From Auanema rhodensis (Eukaryota; Nematoda; Chromadorea; Rhabditida; Rhabditidae), in NCBI GenBank assembly GCA_964057225.1, contig OZ059900.1:21219638-21283637 (forward strand): 64,000 nt of DNA. The letters are read 5' to 3'. Positions 1-10,890 of this stretch are shown here, in pieces (the first letter of the stretch is position 1; the number at the start of each line of letters is the position of its first letter). Position numbers and translations under genes: made by a program. The notes beneath the pieces were generated by a model, which worked only from the letters and a program-made list of their open reading frames with translations, ran no database searches and had not been told where the DNA came from.

Positions 1-342
1 GTAAACAAGGTTTTGACTTACGATTTCATGTGTTCAAACTCATGCAATGTCAATGAAACCTAGCTCAAAATTGTTCGTACAACGTCTAGTTCCACTTTCA
101 CGACAAAAAAACAGGGGTTAGAAAATTAAGGGAATTAGCATATTCTGAGGGCACGCCCCTTATGGCTAATATTGATTAAATCGATTTTTGTTCATATGAG
201 TCGTCAAATGCAACGAATTTCAGCGTGTTACATACTAAAATGAAGCATTTTACATGCTGAACACTAGAAAAATACAAAAACACAGTATTTCCCATGAGAA
301 ATATTTTATTATGCTGGAAAACCAGTTTTTGGAAATTTCGCT
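1..342 (+). repeat. Reference satellite monomer (342 bp)
   Basis: First complete unit, used as the reference. My count gives 116 G+C of 342 (34%). Landmarks in this orientation: A-tract at 104-110; G+C-rich dyad GGGC-AC-GCCC at 149-158; perfect 10-bp palindrome AAATCGATTT at 178-187; possible hairpin AGCAT/ATGCT at 244-258 with a 5-base loop; A-rich stretch at 268-280; possible hairpin CTGG-AAAA-CCAG at 314-325; palindrome GAAATTTC near 333-340, just before the start of the next unit. The length is twice 171 bp, compatible with two nucleosomes. The two halves share only short blocks (TTCATRTG, ATGCAA, CTAG, an A-tract followed by CAG) at offsets of about 166-178 bp. Confidence 0.95.
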
Positions 343-3300
343 GTAAACAAGGTTTTGACTTACGATTTCATGTGTTCAAACTCATGCAATGTCAATGAAA
401 CCTAGCTCAAAATTGTTCGTACAACGTCTAGTTCCACTTTCACGACAAAAAAACAGGGGTTAGAAAATTAAGGAAATTAGCATATTCTGAGGGCACGCCC
501 CTTATGGCTAATATTGATTAAATCGATTTTTGTTCATATGAGTCGTCAAATGCAACGAATTTCAGCGTGTTACATACTAAAATGAAGCATTTTACATGCT
601 GAACACTAGAAAAATACAAAAAACACAGTATTTCCCATGAGAAATATTTTATTATGCTGGAAAACCAGTTTTGGAAATTTCGCTGTAAACAAGGTTTTGA
701 CTTACGATTTCATGTGTTCAAACTCATGCAATGTCAATGAAACCTAGCTCAAAATTGTTCGTACAACGTCTAGTTCCACTTTCACGACAAAAAAACAGGG
801 GTTAGAAAATTAAGGAAATTAGCATATTCTGAGGGCACGCCCCTTATGGCTAATATTGATTAAATCGATTTTTGTTCATATGAGTCGTCAAATGCAACGA
901 ATTTCAGCGTGTTACATACTAAAATGAAGCATTTTACATGCTGAACACTAGAAAAATACAAAAACACAGTATTTCCCATGAGAAATATTTTATTATGCTG
1001 GAAAACCAGTTTTTGGAAATTTCGCTGTAAACAAGGTTTTGACTTACGATTTCATGTGTTCAAACTCATGCAATGTCAATGAAACCTAGCTCAAAATTGT
1101 TCGTACAACGTCTAGTTCCACTTTCACGACAAAAAAACAGGGGTTAGAAAATTAAGGAAATTAGCATATTCTGAGGGCACGCCCCTTATGGCTAATATTG
1201 ATTAAATCGATTTTTGTTCATATGAGTCGTCAAATGCAACGAATTTCAGCGTGTTACATACTAAAATGAAGCATTTTACATGCTGAACACTAGAAAAATA
1301 CAAAAACACAGTATTTTCCATGAGAAATATTTTATTATGCTGGAAAACCAGTTTTTGGAAATTTCGCTGTAAACAAGGTTTTGACTTACGATTTCATGTG
1401 TTCAAACTCATGCAATGTCAATGAAACCTAGCTCAAAATTGTTCGTACAACGTCTAGTCCACTTTCACGACAAAAAAACAGGGGTTAGAAAATTAAGGAA
1501 ATTAGCATATTCTGAGGGCACGCCCCTTATGGCTAATATTGATTAAATCGATTTTTGTTCATATGAGTCGTCAAATGCAACGAATTTCAGCGTGTTACAT
1601 ACTAAAATGAAGCATTTTACATGCTGAACACTAGAAAAATACAAAAACACAGTATTTCCCATGAGAAATATTTTATTATGCTGGAAAACCAGTTTTTGGA
1701 AATTTCGCTGTAAACAAGGTTTTGACTTACGATTTCATGTGTTCAAACTCATGCAATGTCAATGAAACCTAGCTCAAAATTGTTCGTACAACGTCTAGTT
1801 CCACTTTCACGACAAAAAAACAGGGGTTAGAAAATTAAGGAAATTAGCATATTCTGAGGGCACGCCCCTTATGGCTAATATTGATTAAATCGATTTTTGT
1901 TCATATGAGTCGTCAAATGCAACGAATTTCAGCGTGTTACATACTAAAATGAAGCATTTTACATGCTGAAAACTAGAAAAATACAAAAACACAGTATTTC
2001 CCATGAGAAATATTTTATTATGCTGGAAAACCAGTTTTTGGAAATTTCGCTGTAAACAAGGTTTTGACTTACGATTTCATGTGTTCAAACTCATGCAATG
2101 TCAATGAAACCTAGCTCAAAATTGTTCGTACAACGTCTAGTTCCACTTTCACGACAAAAAAACAGGGGTTAGAAAATTAAGGAAATTAGCATATTCTGAG
2201 GGCACGCCCCTTATGGCTAATATTGATTAAATCGATTTTTGTTCATATGAGTCGTCAAATGCAACGAATTTCAGCGTGTTACATACTAAAATGAAGCATT
2301 TTACATGCTGAACACTAGAAAAATACAAAAACACAGTATTTCCCATGAGAAATATTTTATTATGCTGGAAAACCAGTTTTTGGAAATTTCGCTGTAAACA
2401 AGGTTTTGACTTACGATTTCATGTGTTCAAACTCATGCAATGTCAATGAAACCTAGCTCAAAATTGTTCGTACAACGTCTAGTTCCACTTTCACGACAAA
2501 AAACAGGGGTTAGAAAATTAAGGGAATTAGCATATTCTGAGGGCACGCCCCTTATGGCTAATATTGATTAAATCGATTTTTGTTCATATGAGTCGTCAAA
2601 TGCAACGAATTTCAGCGTGTTACATACTAAAATGAAGCATTTTACATGCTGAACACTAGAAAAATACAAAAACACAGTATTTCCCATGAGAAATATTTTA
2701 TTATGCTGGAAAACCAGTTTTTGGAAATTTCGCTGTAAACAAGGTTTTGACTTACGATTTCATGTGTTCAAACTCATGCAATGTCAATGAAACCTAGCTC
2801 AAAATTGTTCGTACAACGTCTAGTTCCACTTTCACGACAAAAAAACAGGGGTTAGAAAATTAAGGGAATTAGCATATTCTGAGGGCACGCCCCTTATGGC
2901 TAATATTGATTAAATCGATTTTTGTTCATATGAGTCGTCAAATGCAACGAATTTCAGCGTGTTACATACTAAAATGAAGCATTTTACATGCTGAACACTA
3001 GAAAAATACAAAAACACAGTATTTTCCCATGAGAAATATTTTATTATGCTGGAAAACCAGTTTTTGGAAATTTCGCTGTAAACAAGGTTTTGACTTACGA
3101 TTTCATGTGTTCAAACTCATGCAATGTCAATGAAACCTAGCTCAAAATTGTTCGTACAACGTCTAGTCCCACTTTCACGACAAAAAAACAGGGGTTAGAA
3201 AATTAAGGAAATTAGCATATTCTGAGGGCACGCCCCTTATGGCTAATATTGATTAAATCGATTTTTGTTCATATGAGTCGTCAAATGCAACGAATTTCAG

Positions 3301-3492
3301 CGTGTTACATACTAAAATGAAGCATTTTACATGCTGAACACTAGAAAAATACAAAACACAGTATTTCCCATGAGAAATATGTTATTATGCTGGAAAACCA
3401 GTTTTTGGAAATTTCGCTGTAAACAAGGTTTTGACTTACGATTTCATGTGTTCAAACTCATGCAATGTCAATGAAACCTAGCTCAAAATTGT

Positions 3493-4518
3493 TCGTACAA
3501 CGTCTAGTTCCACTTTCACGACAAAAAAACAGGGGTTAGAAAATTAAGGAAATTAGCATATTCTGAGGGCACGCCCCTTATGGCTAATATTGATTAAATC
3601 GATTTTTGTTCATATGAGTCGTCAAATGCAACGAATTTCAGCGTGTTACATACTAAAATGAAGCATTTCACATGCTGAACACTAGAAAAATACAAAAACA
3701 CAGTATTTCCCATGAGAAATATTTTATTATGCTGGAAAACCAGTTTTTGGAAATTTCGCTGTAAACAAGGTTTTGACTTACGATTTCATGTGTTCAAACT
3801 CATGCAATGTCAATGAAACCTAGCTCAAAATTGTTCGTACAACGTCTAGTTCCACTTTCACGACAAAAAAACAGGGGTTAGAAAATTAAGGAAATTAGCA
3901 TATTCTGAGGGCACGCCCCTTATGGCTAATATTGATTAAATCGATTTTTGTTCATATGAGTCGTCAAATGCAACGAATTTCAGCGTGTTACATACTAAAA
4001 TGAAGCATTTCACATGCTGAACACTAGAAAAATACAAAAACACAGTATTTCCCATGAGAAATATTTTATTATGCTGGAAAACCAGTTTTTGGAAATTTCG
4101 CTGTAAACAAGGTTTTGACTTACGATTTCATGTGTTCAAACTCATGCAATGTCAATGAAACCTAGCTCAAAATTGTTCGTACAACGTCTAGTTCCACTTT
4201 CACGACAAAAAAACAGGGGTTAGAAAATTAAGGAAATTAGCATATTCTGAGGGCACGCCCCTTATGGCTAATATTGATTAAATCGATTTTTGTTCATATG
4301 AGTCGTCAAATGCAACGAATTTCAGCGTGTTACATACTAAAATGAAGCATTTCACATGCTGAACACTAGAAAAATACAAAAACACAGTATTTCCCATGAG
4401 AAATATTTTATTATGCTGGAAAACCAGTTTTTGGAAATTTCGCTGTAAACAAGGTTTTGACTTACGATTTCATGTGTTCAAACTCATGCAATGTCAATGA
4501 AACCTAGCTCAAAATTGT
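3493..4518 (+). repeat. Run of three monomers sharing a private variant
   Basis: Three consecutive monomers carry GCATTTCAC where the surrounding copies have GCATTTTAC; the variant bases are at 3669, 4011 and 4353, exactly 342 bp apart. This looks like local spread of one mutation by tandem duplication or conversion. The same change, as GTGAAATGC on the other strand, recurs in two consecutive inverted monomers at 11830 and 12172, which links the two arms. Limits are approximate. Confidence 0.7.
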
Positions 4519-6229
4519 TCGTACAACGTCTAGTTCCACTTTCACGACAAAAAAACAGGGGTTAGAAAATTAAGGAAATTAGCATATTCTGAGGGCACGC
4601 CCCTTATGGCTAATATTGATTAAATCGATTTTTGTTCATATGAGTCGTCAAATGCAACGAATTTCAGCGTGTTACATACTAAAATGAAGCATTTTACATG
4701 CTGAACACTAGAAAAATACAAAAACACAGTATTTCCCATGAGAAATATTTTATTATGCTGGAAAACCAGTTTTTGGAAATTTCGCTGTAAACAAGGTTTT
4801 GACTTACGATTTCATGTGTTCAAACTCATGCAATGTCAATGAAACCTAGCTCAAAATTGTTCGTACAACGTCTAGTTCCACTTTCACGACAAAAAAACAG
4901 GGGTTAGAAAATTAAGGAAATTAGCATATTCTGAGGGCACGCCCCTTATGGCTAATATTGATTAAATCGATTTTTGTTCATATGAGTCGTCAAATGCAAC
5001 GAATTTCAGCGTGTTACATACTAAAATGAAGCATTTTACATGCTGAACACTAGAAAAATACAAAAACACAGTATTTCCCATGAGAAATATTTTATTATGC
5101 TGGAAAACCAGTTTTTGGAAATTTCGCTGTAAACAAGGTTTTGACTTACGATTTCATGTGTTCAAACTCATGCAATGTCAATGAAACCTAGCTCAAAATT
5201 GTTCGTACAACGTCTAGTTCCACTTTCACGACAAAAAAACAGGGGTTAGAAAATTAAGGAAATTAGCATATTCTGAGGGCACGCCCCTTATGGCTAATAT
5301 TGATTAAATCGATTTTTGTTCATATGAGTCGTCAAATGCAACGAATTTCAGCGTGTTACATACTAAAATGAAGCATTTTACATGCTGAACACTAGAAAAA
5401 TACAAAAACACAGTATTTCCCATGAGAAATATTTTATTATGCTGGAAAACCAGTTTTTGGAAATTTCGCTGTAAACAAGGTTTTGACTTACGATTTCATG
5501 TGTTCAAACTCATGCAATGTCAATGAAACCTAGCTCAAAATTGTTCGTACAACGTCTAGTTCCACTTTCACGACAAAAAAACAGGGGTTAGAAAATTAAG
5601 GAAATTAGCATATTCTGAGGACACGCCCCTTATGGCTAATATTGATTAAATCGATTTTTGTTCATATGAGTCGTCAAATGCAACGAATTTCAGCGTGTTA
5701 CATACTAAAATGAAGCATTTTACATGCTGAACACTAGAAAAATACAAAAACACAGTATTTTCCATGAGAAATATTTTATTATGCTGGAAAACCAGTTTTT
5801 GGAAATTTCGCTGTAAACAAGGTTTTGACTTACGATTTCATGTGTTCAAACTCATGCAATGTCAATGAAACCTAGCTCAAAATTGTTCGTACAACGTCTA
5901 GTCCCACTTTCACGACAAAAAAACAGGGGTTAGAAAATTAAGGAAATTAGCATATTCTGAGGGCACGCCCCTTATGGCTAATATTGATTAAATCGATTTT
6001 TGTTCATATGAGTCGTCAAATGCAACGAATTTCAGCGTGTTACATACTAAAATGAAGCATTTTACATGCTGAACACTAGAAAAATACAAAAACACAGTAT
6101 TTCCCATGAGAAATATTTTATTATGCTGGAAAACCAGTTTTTGGAAATTTCGCTGTAAACAAGGTTTTGACTTACGATTTCATGTGTTCAAACTCATGCA
6201 ATGTCAATGAAACCTAGCTCAAAATTGTT

Positions 6230-7801
6230 TGTACAACGTCTAGTTCCACTTTCACGACAAAAAAACAGGGGTTAGAAAATTAAGGGAATTAGCATATTCT
6301 GAGGGCACGCCCCTTATGGCTAATATTGATTAAATCGATTTTTGTTCATATGAGTCGTCAAATGCAACGAATTTCAGCGTGTTACATACTAAAATGAAGC
6401 ATTTTACATGCTGAACACTAAAAAAATACAAAAACACAGTATTTCCCATGAGAAATATTTTATTATGCTGGAAAACCAGTTTTTGGAAATTTCGCTGTAA
6501 ACAAGGTTTTGACTTACGATTTCATGTGTTCAAACTCATGCAATGTCAATGAAACCTAGCTCAAAATTGTTCGTACAACGTCTAGTCCCACTTTCACGAC
6601 AAAAAAACAGGGGTTAGAAAATTAAGGAAATTAGCATATTCTGAGGGCACGCCCCTTATGGCTAATATTGATTAAATCGATTTTTGTTCATATGAGTCGT
6701 CAAATGCAACGAATTTCAGCGTGTTACATACTAAAATGAAGCATTTTACATGCTGAACACTAGAAAAATACAAAAACACAGTATTTCCCATGAGAAATAT
6801 TTTATTATGCTGGAAAACCAGTTTTTGGAAATTTCGCTGTAAACAAGGTTTTGACTTACGATTTCATGTGTTCAAACTCATGCAATGTCAATAAAACCTA
6901 GCTCAAAAGTGTTTGTACAACGTCTAGTCCCACTTTCACGGCCAAAAAACAGGGGTTAGAAAATTAAGGAAATTAGCATATTCTGAGGGCACGCCCCTTA
7001 TGGCTAATATTGATTAAATCGATTTTTGTTCATATGAGTCGTCAAATGCAACGAATTTCAGCGTGTTACATACTAAAATGAAGCATTTTACATGCTGAAC
7101 ACTAGAAAAATACAAAAACACAGTATTTCCCATGAGAAATATTTTATTATGCTGGAAAACCAGTTTTTGGAAATTTCGCTGTAAACAAGGTTTTGACTTA
7201 CGATTTCATGTGTTCAAACTCATGCAATGTCAATGAAACCTAGCTCAAAATTGTTCGTACAACGTCTAGTTCCACTTTCACGACAAAAAAACAGGGGTTA
7301 GAAAATTAAGGAAATTAGCATATTCTGAGGGCACGCCCCTTATGGCTAATATTGATTAAATCGATTTTTGTTCATATGAGTCGTCAAATGCAACGAATTT
7401 CAGCGTGTTACATACTAAAATGAAGCATTTTACATGCTGAACACTAGAAAAATACAAAAACACAGTATTTCCCATGAGAAATATTTTATTATGCTGGAAA
7501 ACCAGTTTTTGGAAATTTCGCTGTAAACAAGGTTTTGACTTACGATTTCATGTGTTCAAACTCATGCAATGTCAATGAAACCTAGCTCAAAATTGTTCGT
7601 ACAACGTCTAGTCCCACTTTCACGACAAAAAAACAGGGGTTAGAAAATTAAGGAAATTAGCATATTCTGAGGGTACGCCCCTTATGGCTAATATTGATTA
7701 AATCGATTTTTGTTCATATGAGTCGTCAAATGCAACGAATTTCAGCGTGTTACATACTAAAATGAAGCATTTTACATGCTGAACACTAGAAAAATACAAA
7801 A
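6230..7801 (+). repeat. Left copy of a block duplicated at 3078-bp distance
   Basis: This stretch carries private variants repeated exactly 3078 bp (9 x 342) downstream: TTGTTTGTAC at 6230, CTAAAAAAATAC at 6421, a cluster of changes near 6890-6945 (CAATAAAACC, AAAAGTG and CACGGCC), TAGTCCCAC at 7613, and GGGTACG at 7671. Their order and spacing are preserved in the second copy. The simplest reading is a segmental duplication inside the array that moved several monomers at once. Ends are set by the outermost markers and by the end of the partner copy, so they are approximate. Confidence 0.85.
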
Positions 7802-8039
7802 ACACAGTATTTCCCATGAGAAATATTTTATTATGCTGGAAAACCAGTTTTTGGAAATTTCGCTGTAAACAAGGTTTTGACTTACGATTTCATGTGTTCA
7901 AACTCATGCAATGTCAATGAAACCTAGCTCAAAATTGTTCGTACAACGTCTAGTTCCACTTTCACGACAAAAAAACAGGGGTTAGAAAATTAAGGGAATT
8001 AGCATATTCTGAGGGCACGCCCCTTATGGCTAATATTGA

Positions 8040-9310
8040 TTAAATCGATTTTTGTTCATATGAGTCGTCAAATGCAACGAATTTCAGCGTGTTACATACT
8101 AAAATGAAGTATTTTACATGCTGAACACTAGAAAAATACAAAAACACAGTATTTCCCATGAGAAATATTTTATTATGCTGGAAAACCAGTTTTTGGAAAT
8201 TTCGCTGTAAACAAGGTTTTGACTTACGATTTCATGTGTTCAAACTCATGCAATGTCAATGAAACCTAGCTCAAAATTGTTCGTACAACGTCTAGTTCCA
8301 CTTTCACGACAAAAAAACAGGGGTTAGAAAATTAAGGAAATTAGCATATTCTGAGGGCACGCCCCTTATGGCTAATATTGATTAAATCGATTTTTGTTAA
8401 TATGAGTCGTCAAATGCAACGAATTTCAGCGTGTTACATACTAAAATGAAGCATTTTACATGCTGAACACTAGAAAAATACAAAAACACAGTATTTCCCA
8501 TGAGAAATATTTTATTATGCTGGAAAACCAGTTTTTGGAAATTTCGCTGTAAACAAGGTTTTGACTTACGATTTCATGTGTTCAAACTCATGCAATGTCA
8601 ATGAAACCTAGCTCAAAATTGTTTGTACAACGTCTAGTTCCACTTTCACGACAAAAAAACAGGGGTTAGAAAATTAAGGGAATTAGCATATTCTGAGGGC
8701 ACGCCCCTTATGGCTAATATTGATTAAATCGATTTTTGTTCATATGAGTCGTCAAATGCAACGAATTTCAGCGTGTTACATACTAAAATGAAGTATTTTA
8801 CATGCTGAACACTAGAAAAATACAAAAACACAGTATTTCCCATGAGAAATATTTTATTATGCTGGAAAACCAGTTTTTGGAAATTTCGCTGTAAACAAGG
8901 TTTTGACTTACGATTTCATGTGTTCAAACTCATGCAATGTCAATGAAACCTAGCTCAAAATTGTTCGTACAACGTCTAGTTCCACTTTCACGACAAAAAA
9001 ACAGGGGTTAGAAAATTAAGGAAATTAGCATATTCTGAGGGCACGCCCCTTATGGCTAATATTGATTAAATCGATTTTTGTTAATATGAGTCGTCAAATG
9101 CAACGAATTTCAGCGTGTTACATACTAAAATGAAGCATTTTACATGCTGAACACTAGAAAAATACAAAAACACAGTATTTCCCATGAGAAATATTTTATT
9201 ATGCTGGAAAACCAGTTTTTGGAAATTTCGCTGTAAACAAGGTTTTGACTTACGATTTCATGTGTTCAAACTCATGCAATGTCAATGAAACCTAGCTCAA
9301 AATTGTTTGT
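8040..9310 (+). repeat. Local 684-bp (two-monomer) duplication
   Basis: Three private variants recur 684 bp (2 x 342) apart: GAAGTATTTT at 8110 and 8794, TTGTTAATATG at 8399 and 9083, and TTGTTTGTAC at 8624 and 9308. Neighbouring monomers lack the first two. This is a small tandem duplication of a dimer lying between the two copies of the 3078-bp-spaced block. Limits are approximate. Confidence 0.8.
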
Positions 9311-10879
9311 ACAACGTCTAGTTCCACTTTCACGACAAAAAAACAGGGGTTAGAAAATTAAGGGAATTAGCATATTCTGAGGGCACGCCCCTTATGGCTA
9401 ATATTGATTAAATCGATTTTTGTTCATATGAGTCGTCAAATGCAACGAATTTCAGCGTGTTACATACTAAAATGAAGCATTTTACATGCTGAACACTAAA
9501 AAAATACAAAAACACAGTATTTCCCATGAGAAATATTTTATTATGCTGGAAAACCAGTTTTTGGAAATTTCGCTGTAAACAAGGTTTTGACTTACGATTT
9601 CATGTGTTCAAACTCATGCAATGTCAATGAAACCTAGCTCAAAATTGTTCGTACAACGTCTAGTCCCACTTTCACGACAAAAAAACAGGGGTTAGAAAAT
9701 TAAGGAAATTAGCATATTCTGAGGGCACGCCCCTTATGGCTAATATTGATTAAATCGATTTTTGTTCATATGAGTCGTCAAATGCAACGAATTTCAGCGT
9801 GTTACATACTAAAATGAAGCATTTTACATGCTGAACACTAGAAAAATACAAAAACACAGTATTTCCCATGAGAAATATTTTATTATGCTGGAAAACCAGT
9901 TTTTGGAAATTTCGCTGTAAACAAGGTTTTGACTTACGATTTCATGTGTTCAAACTCATGCAATGTCAATAAAACCTAGCTCAAAAGTGTTTGTACAACG
10001 TCTAGTCCCACTTTCACGGCCAAAAAACAGGGGTTAGAAAATTAAGGAAATTAGCATATTCTGAGGGCACGCCCCTTATGGCTAATATTGATTAAATCGA
10101 TTTTTGTTCATATGAGTCGTCAAATGCAACGAATTTCAGCGTGTTACATACTAAAATGAAGCATTTTACATGCTGAACACTAGAAAAATACAAAAACACA
10201 GTATTTCCCATGAGAAATATTTTATTATGCTGGAAAACCAGTTTTTGGAAATTTCGCTGTAAACAAGGTTTTGACTTACGATTTCATGTGTTCAAACTCA
10301 TGCAATGTCAATGAAACCTAGCTCAAAATTGTTCGTACAACGTCTAGTTCCACTTTCACGACAAAAAAACAAGGGTTAGAAAATTAAGGAAATTAGCATA
10401 TTCTGAGGGCACGCCCCTTATGGCTAATATTGATTAAATCGATTTTTGTTCATATGAGTCGTCAAATGCAACGAATTTCAGCGTGTTACATACTAAAATG
10501 AAGCATTTTACATGCTGAACACTAGAAAAATACAAAAACACAGTATTTCCCATGAGAAATATTTTATTATGCTGGAAAACCAGTTTTTGGAAATTTCGCT
10601 GTAAACAAGGTTTTGACTTACGATTTCATGTGTTCAAACTCATGCAATGTCAATGAAACCTAGCTCAAAATTGTTCGTACAACGTCTAGTCCCACTTTCA
10701 CGACAAAAAAACAGGGGTTAGAAAATTAAGGAAATTAGCATATTCTGAGGGTACGCCCCTTATGGCTAATATTGATTAAATCGATTTTTGTTCATATGAG
10801 TCGTCAAATGCAACGAATTTCAGCGTGTTACATACTAAAATGAAGCATTTTACATGCTGAACACTAGAAAAATACAAAA
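9308..10879 (+). repeat. Right copy of the 3078-bp-spaced block, cut by the inversion
   Basis: Second copy of the block at 6230-7801. It shows the same private variants at 9308, 9499, the cluster around 9970-10025, 10691 and 10749. The copy ends at the inversion junction 130 bp after the GGGTACG marker. A further base change (ACAAGGG near 10370) is private to this copy. Because the junction interrupts the duplicated tract, the inversion may be younger than the duplication. Confidence 0.83.
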
Positions 10880-10890
10880 TCAATATTAGC
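10870..10890. other. Inversion junction in the satellite array
   Basis: The forward monomer reads normally up to AATACAAAA, ending at 10879, and then continues as TCAATATTAGCC, which is the reverse complement of a different part of the monomer. It therefore joins monomer coordinate about 279 on one strand to about 174 on the other. Two bases (AA) at the breakpoint fit both sides, so there is at most 2-bp microhomology and no inserted sequence. From here to the window end every monomer is in the opposite orientation. The first monomers on each side do not carry mirrored variants. Confidence 0.95.

Larger units (their letters stand above)
1..10879 (+). repeat. 342-bp satellite array, first (forward) arm
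   Basis: About 32 head-to-tail copies of one 342-bp monomer, taken here to start at GTAAACAAGG (positions 1, 343 and so on). Copies differ at only a few sites: TAGTTCCAC or TAGTCCCAC, AAGGAAATT or AAGGGAATT, CATTTTAC or CATTTCAC, the length of the A7 tract, and occasional 1-base indels. No frame stays open for a convincing protein, and no non-satellite sequence interrupts the array. The array is already under way at base 1, so its left edge lies outside the window. Strand is arbitrary: plus simply means the orientation seen first. The uniformity fits recent homogenisation by unequal exchange or gene conversion. The satellite family is not recognised. Confidence 0.98.
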
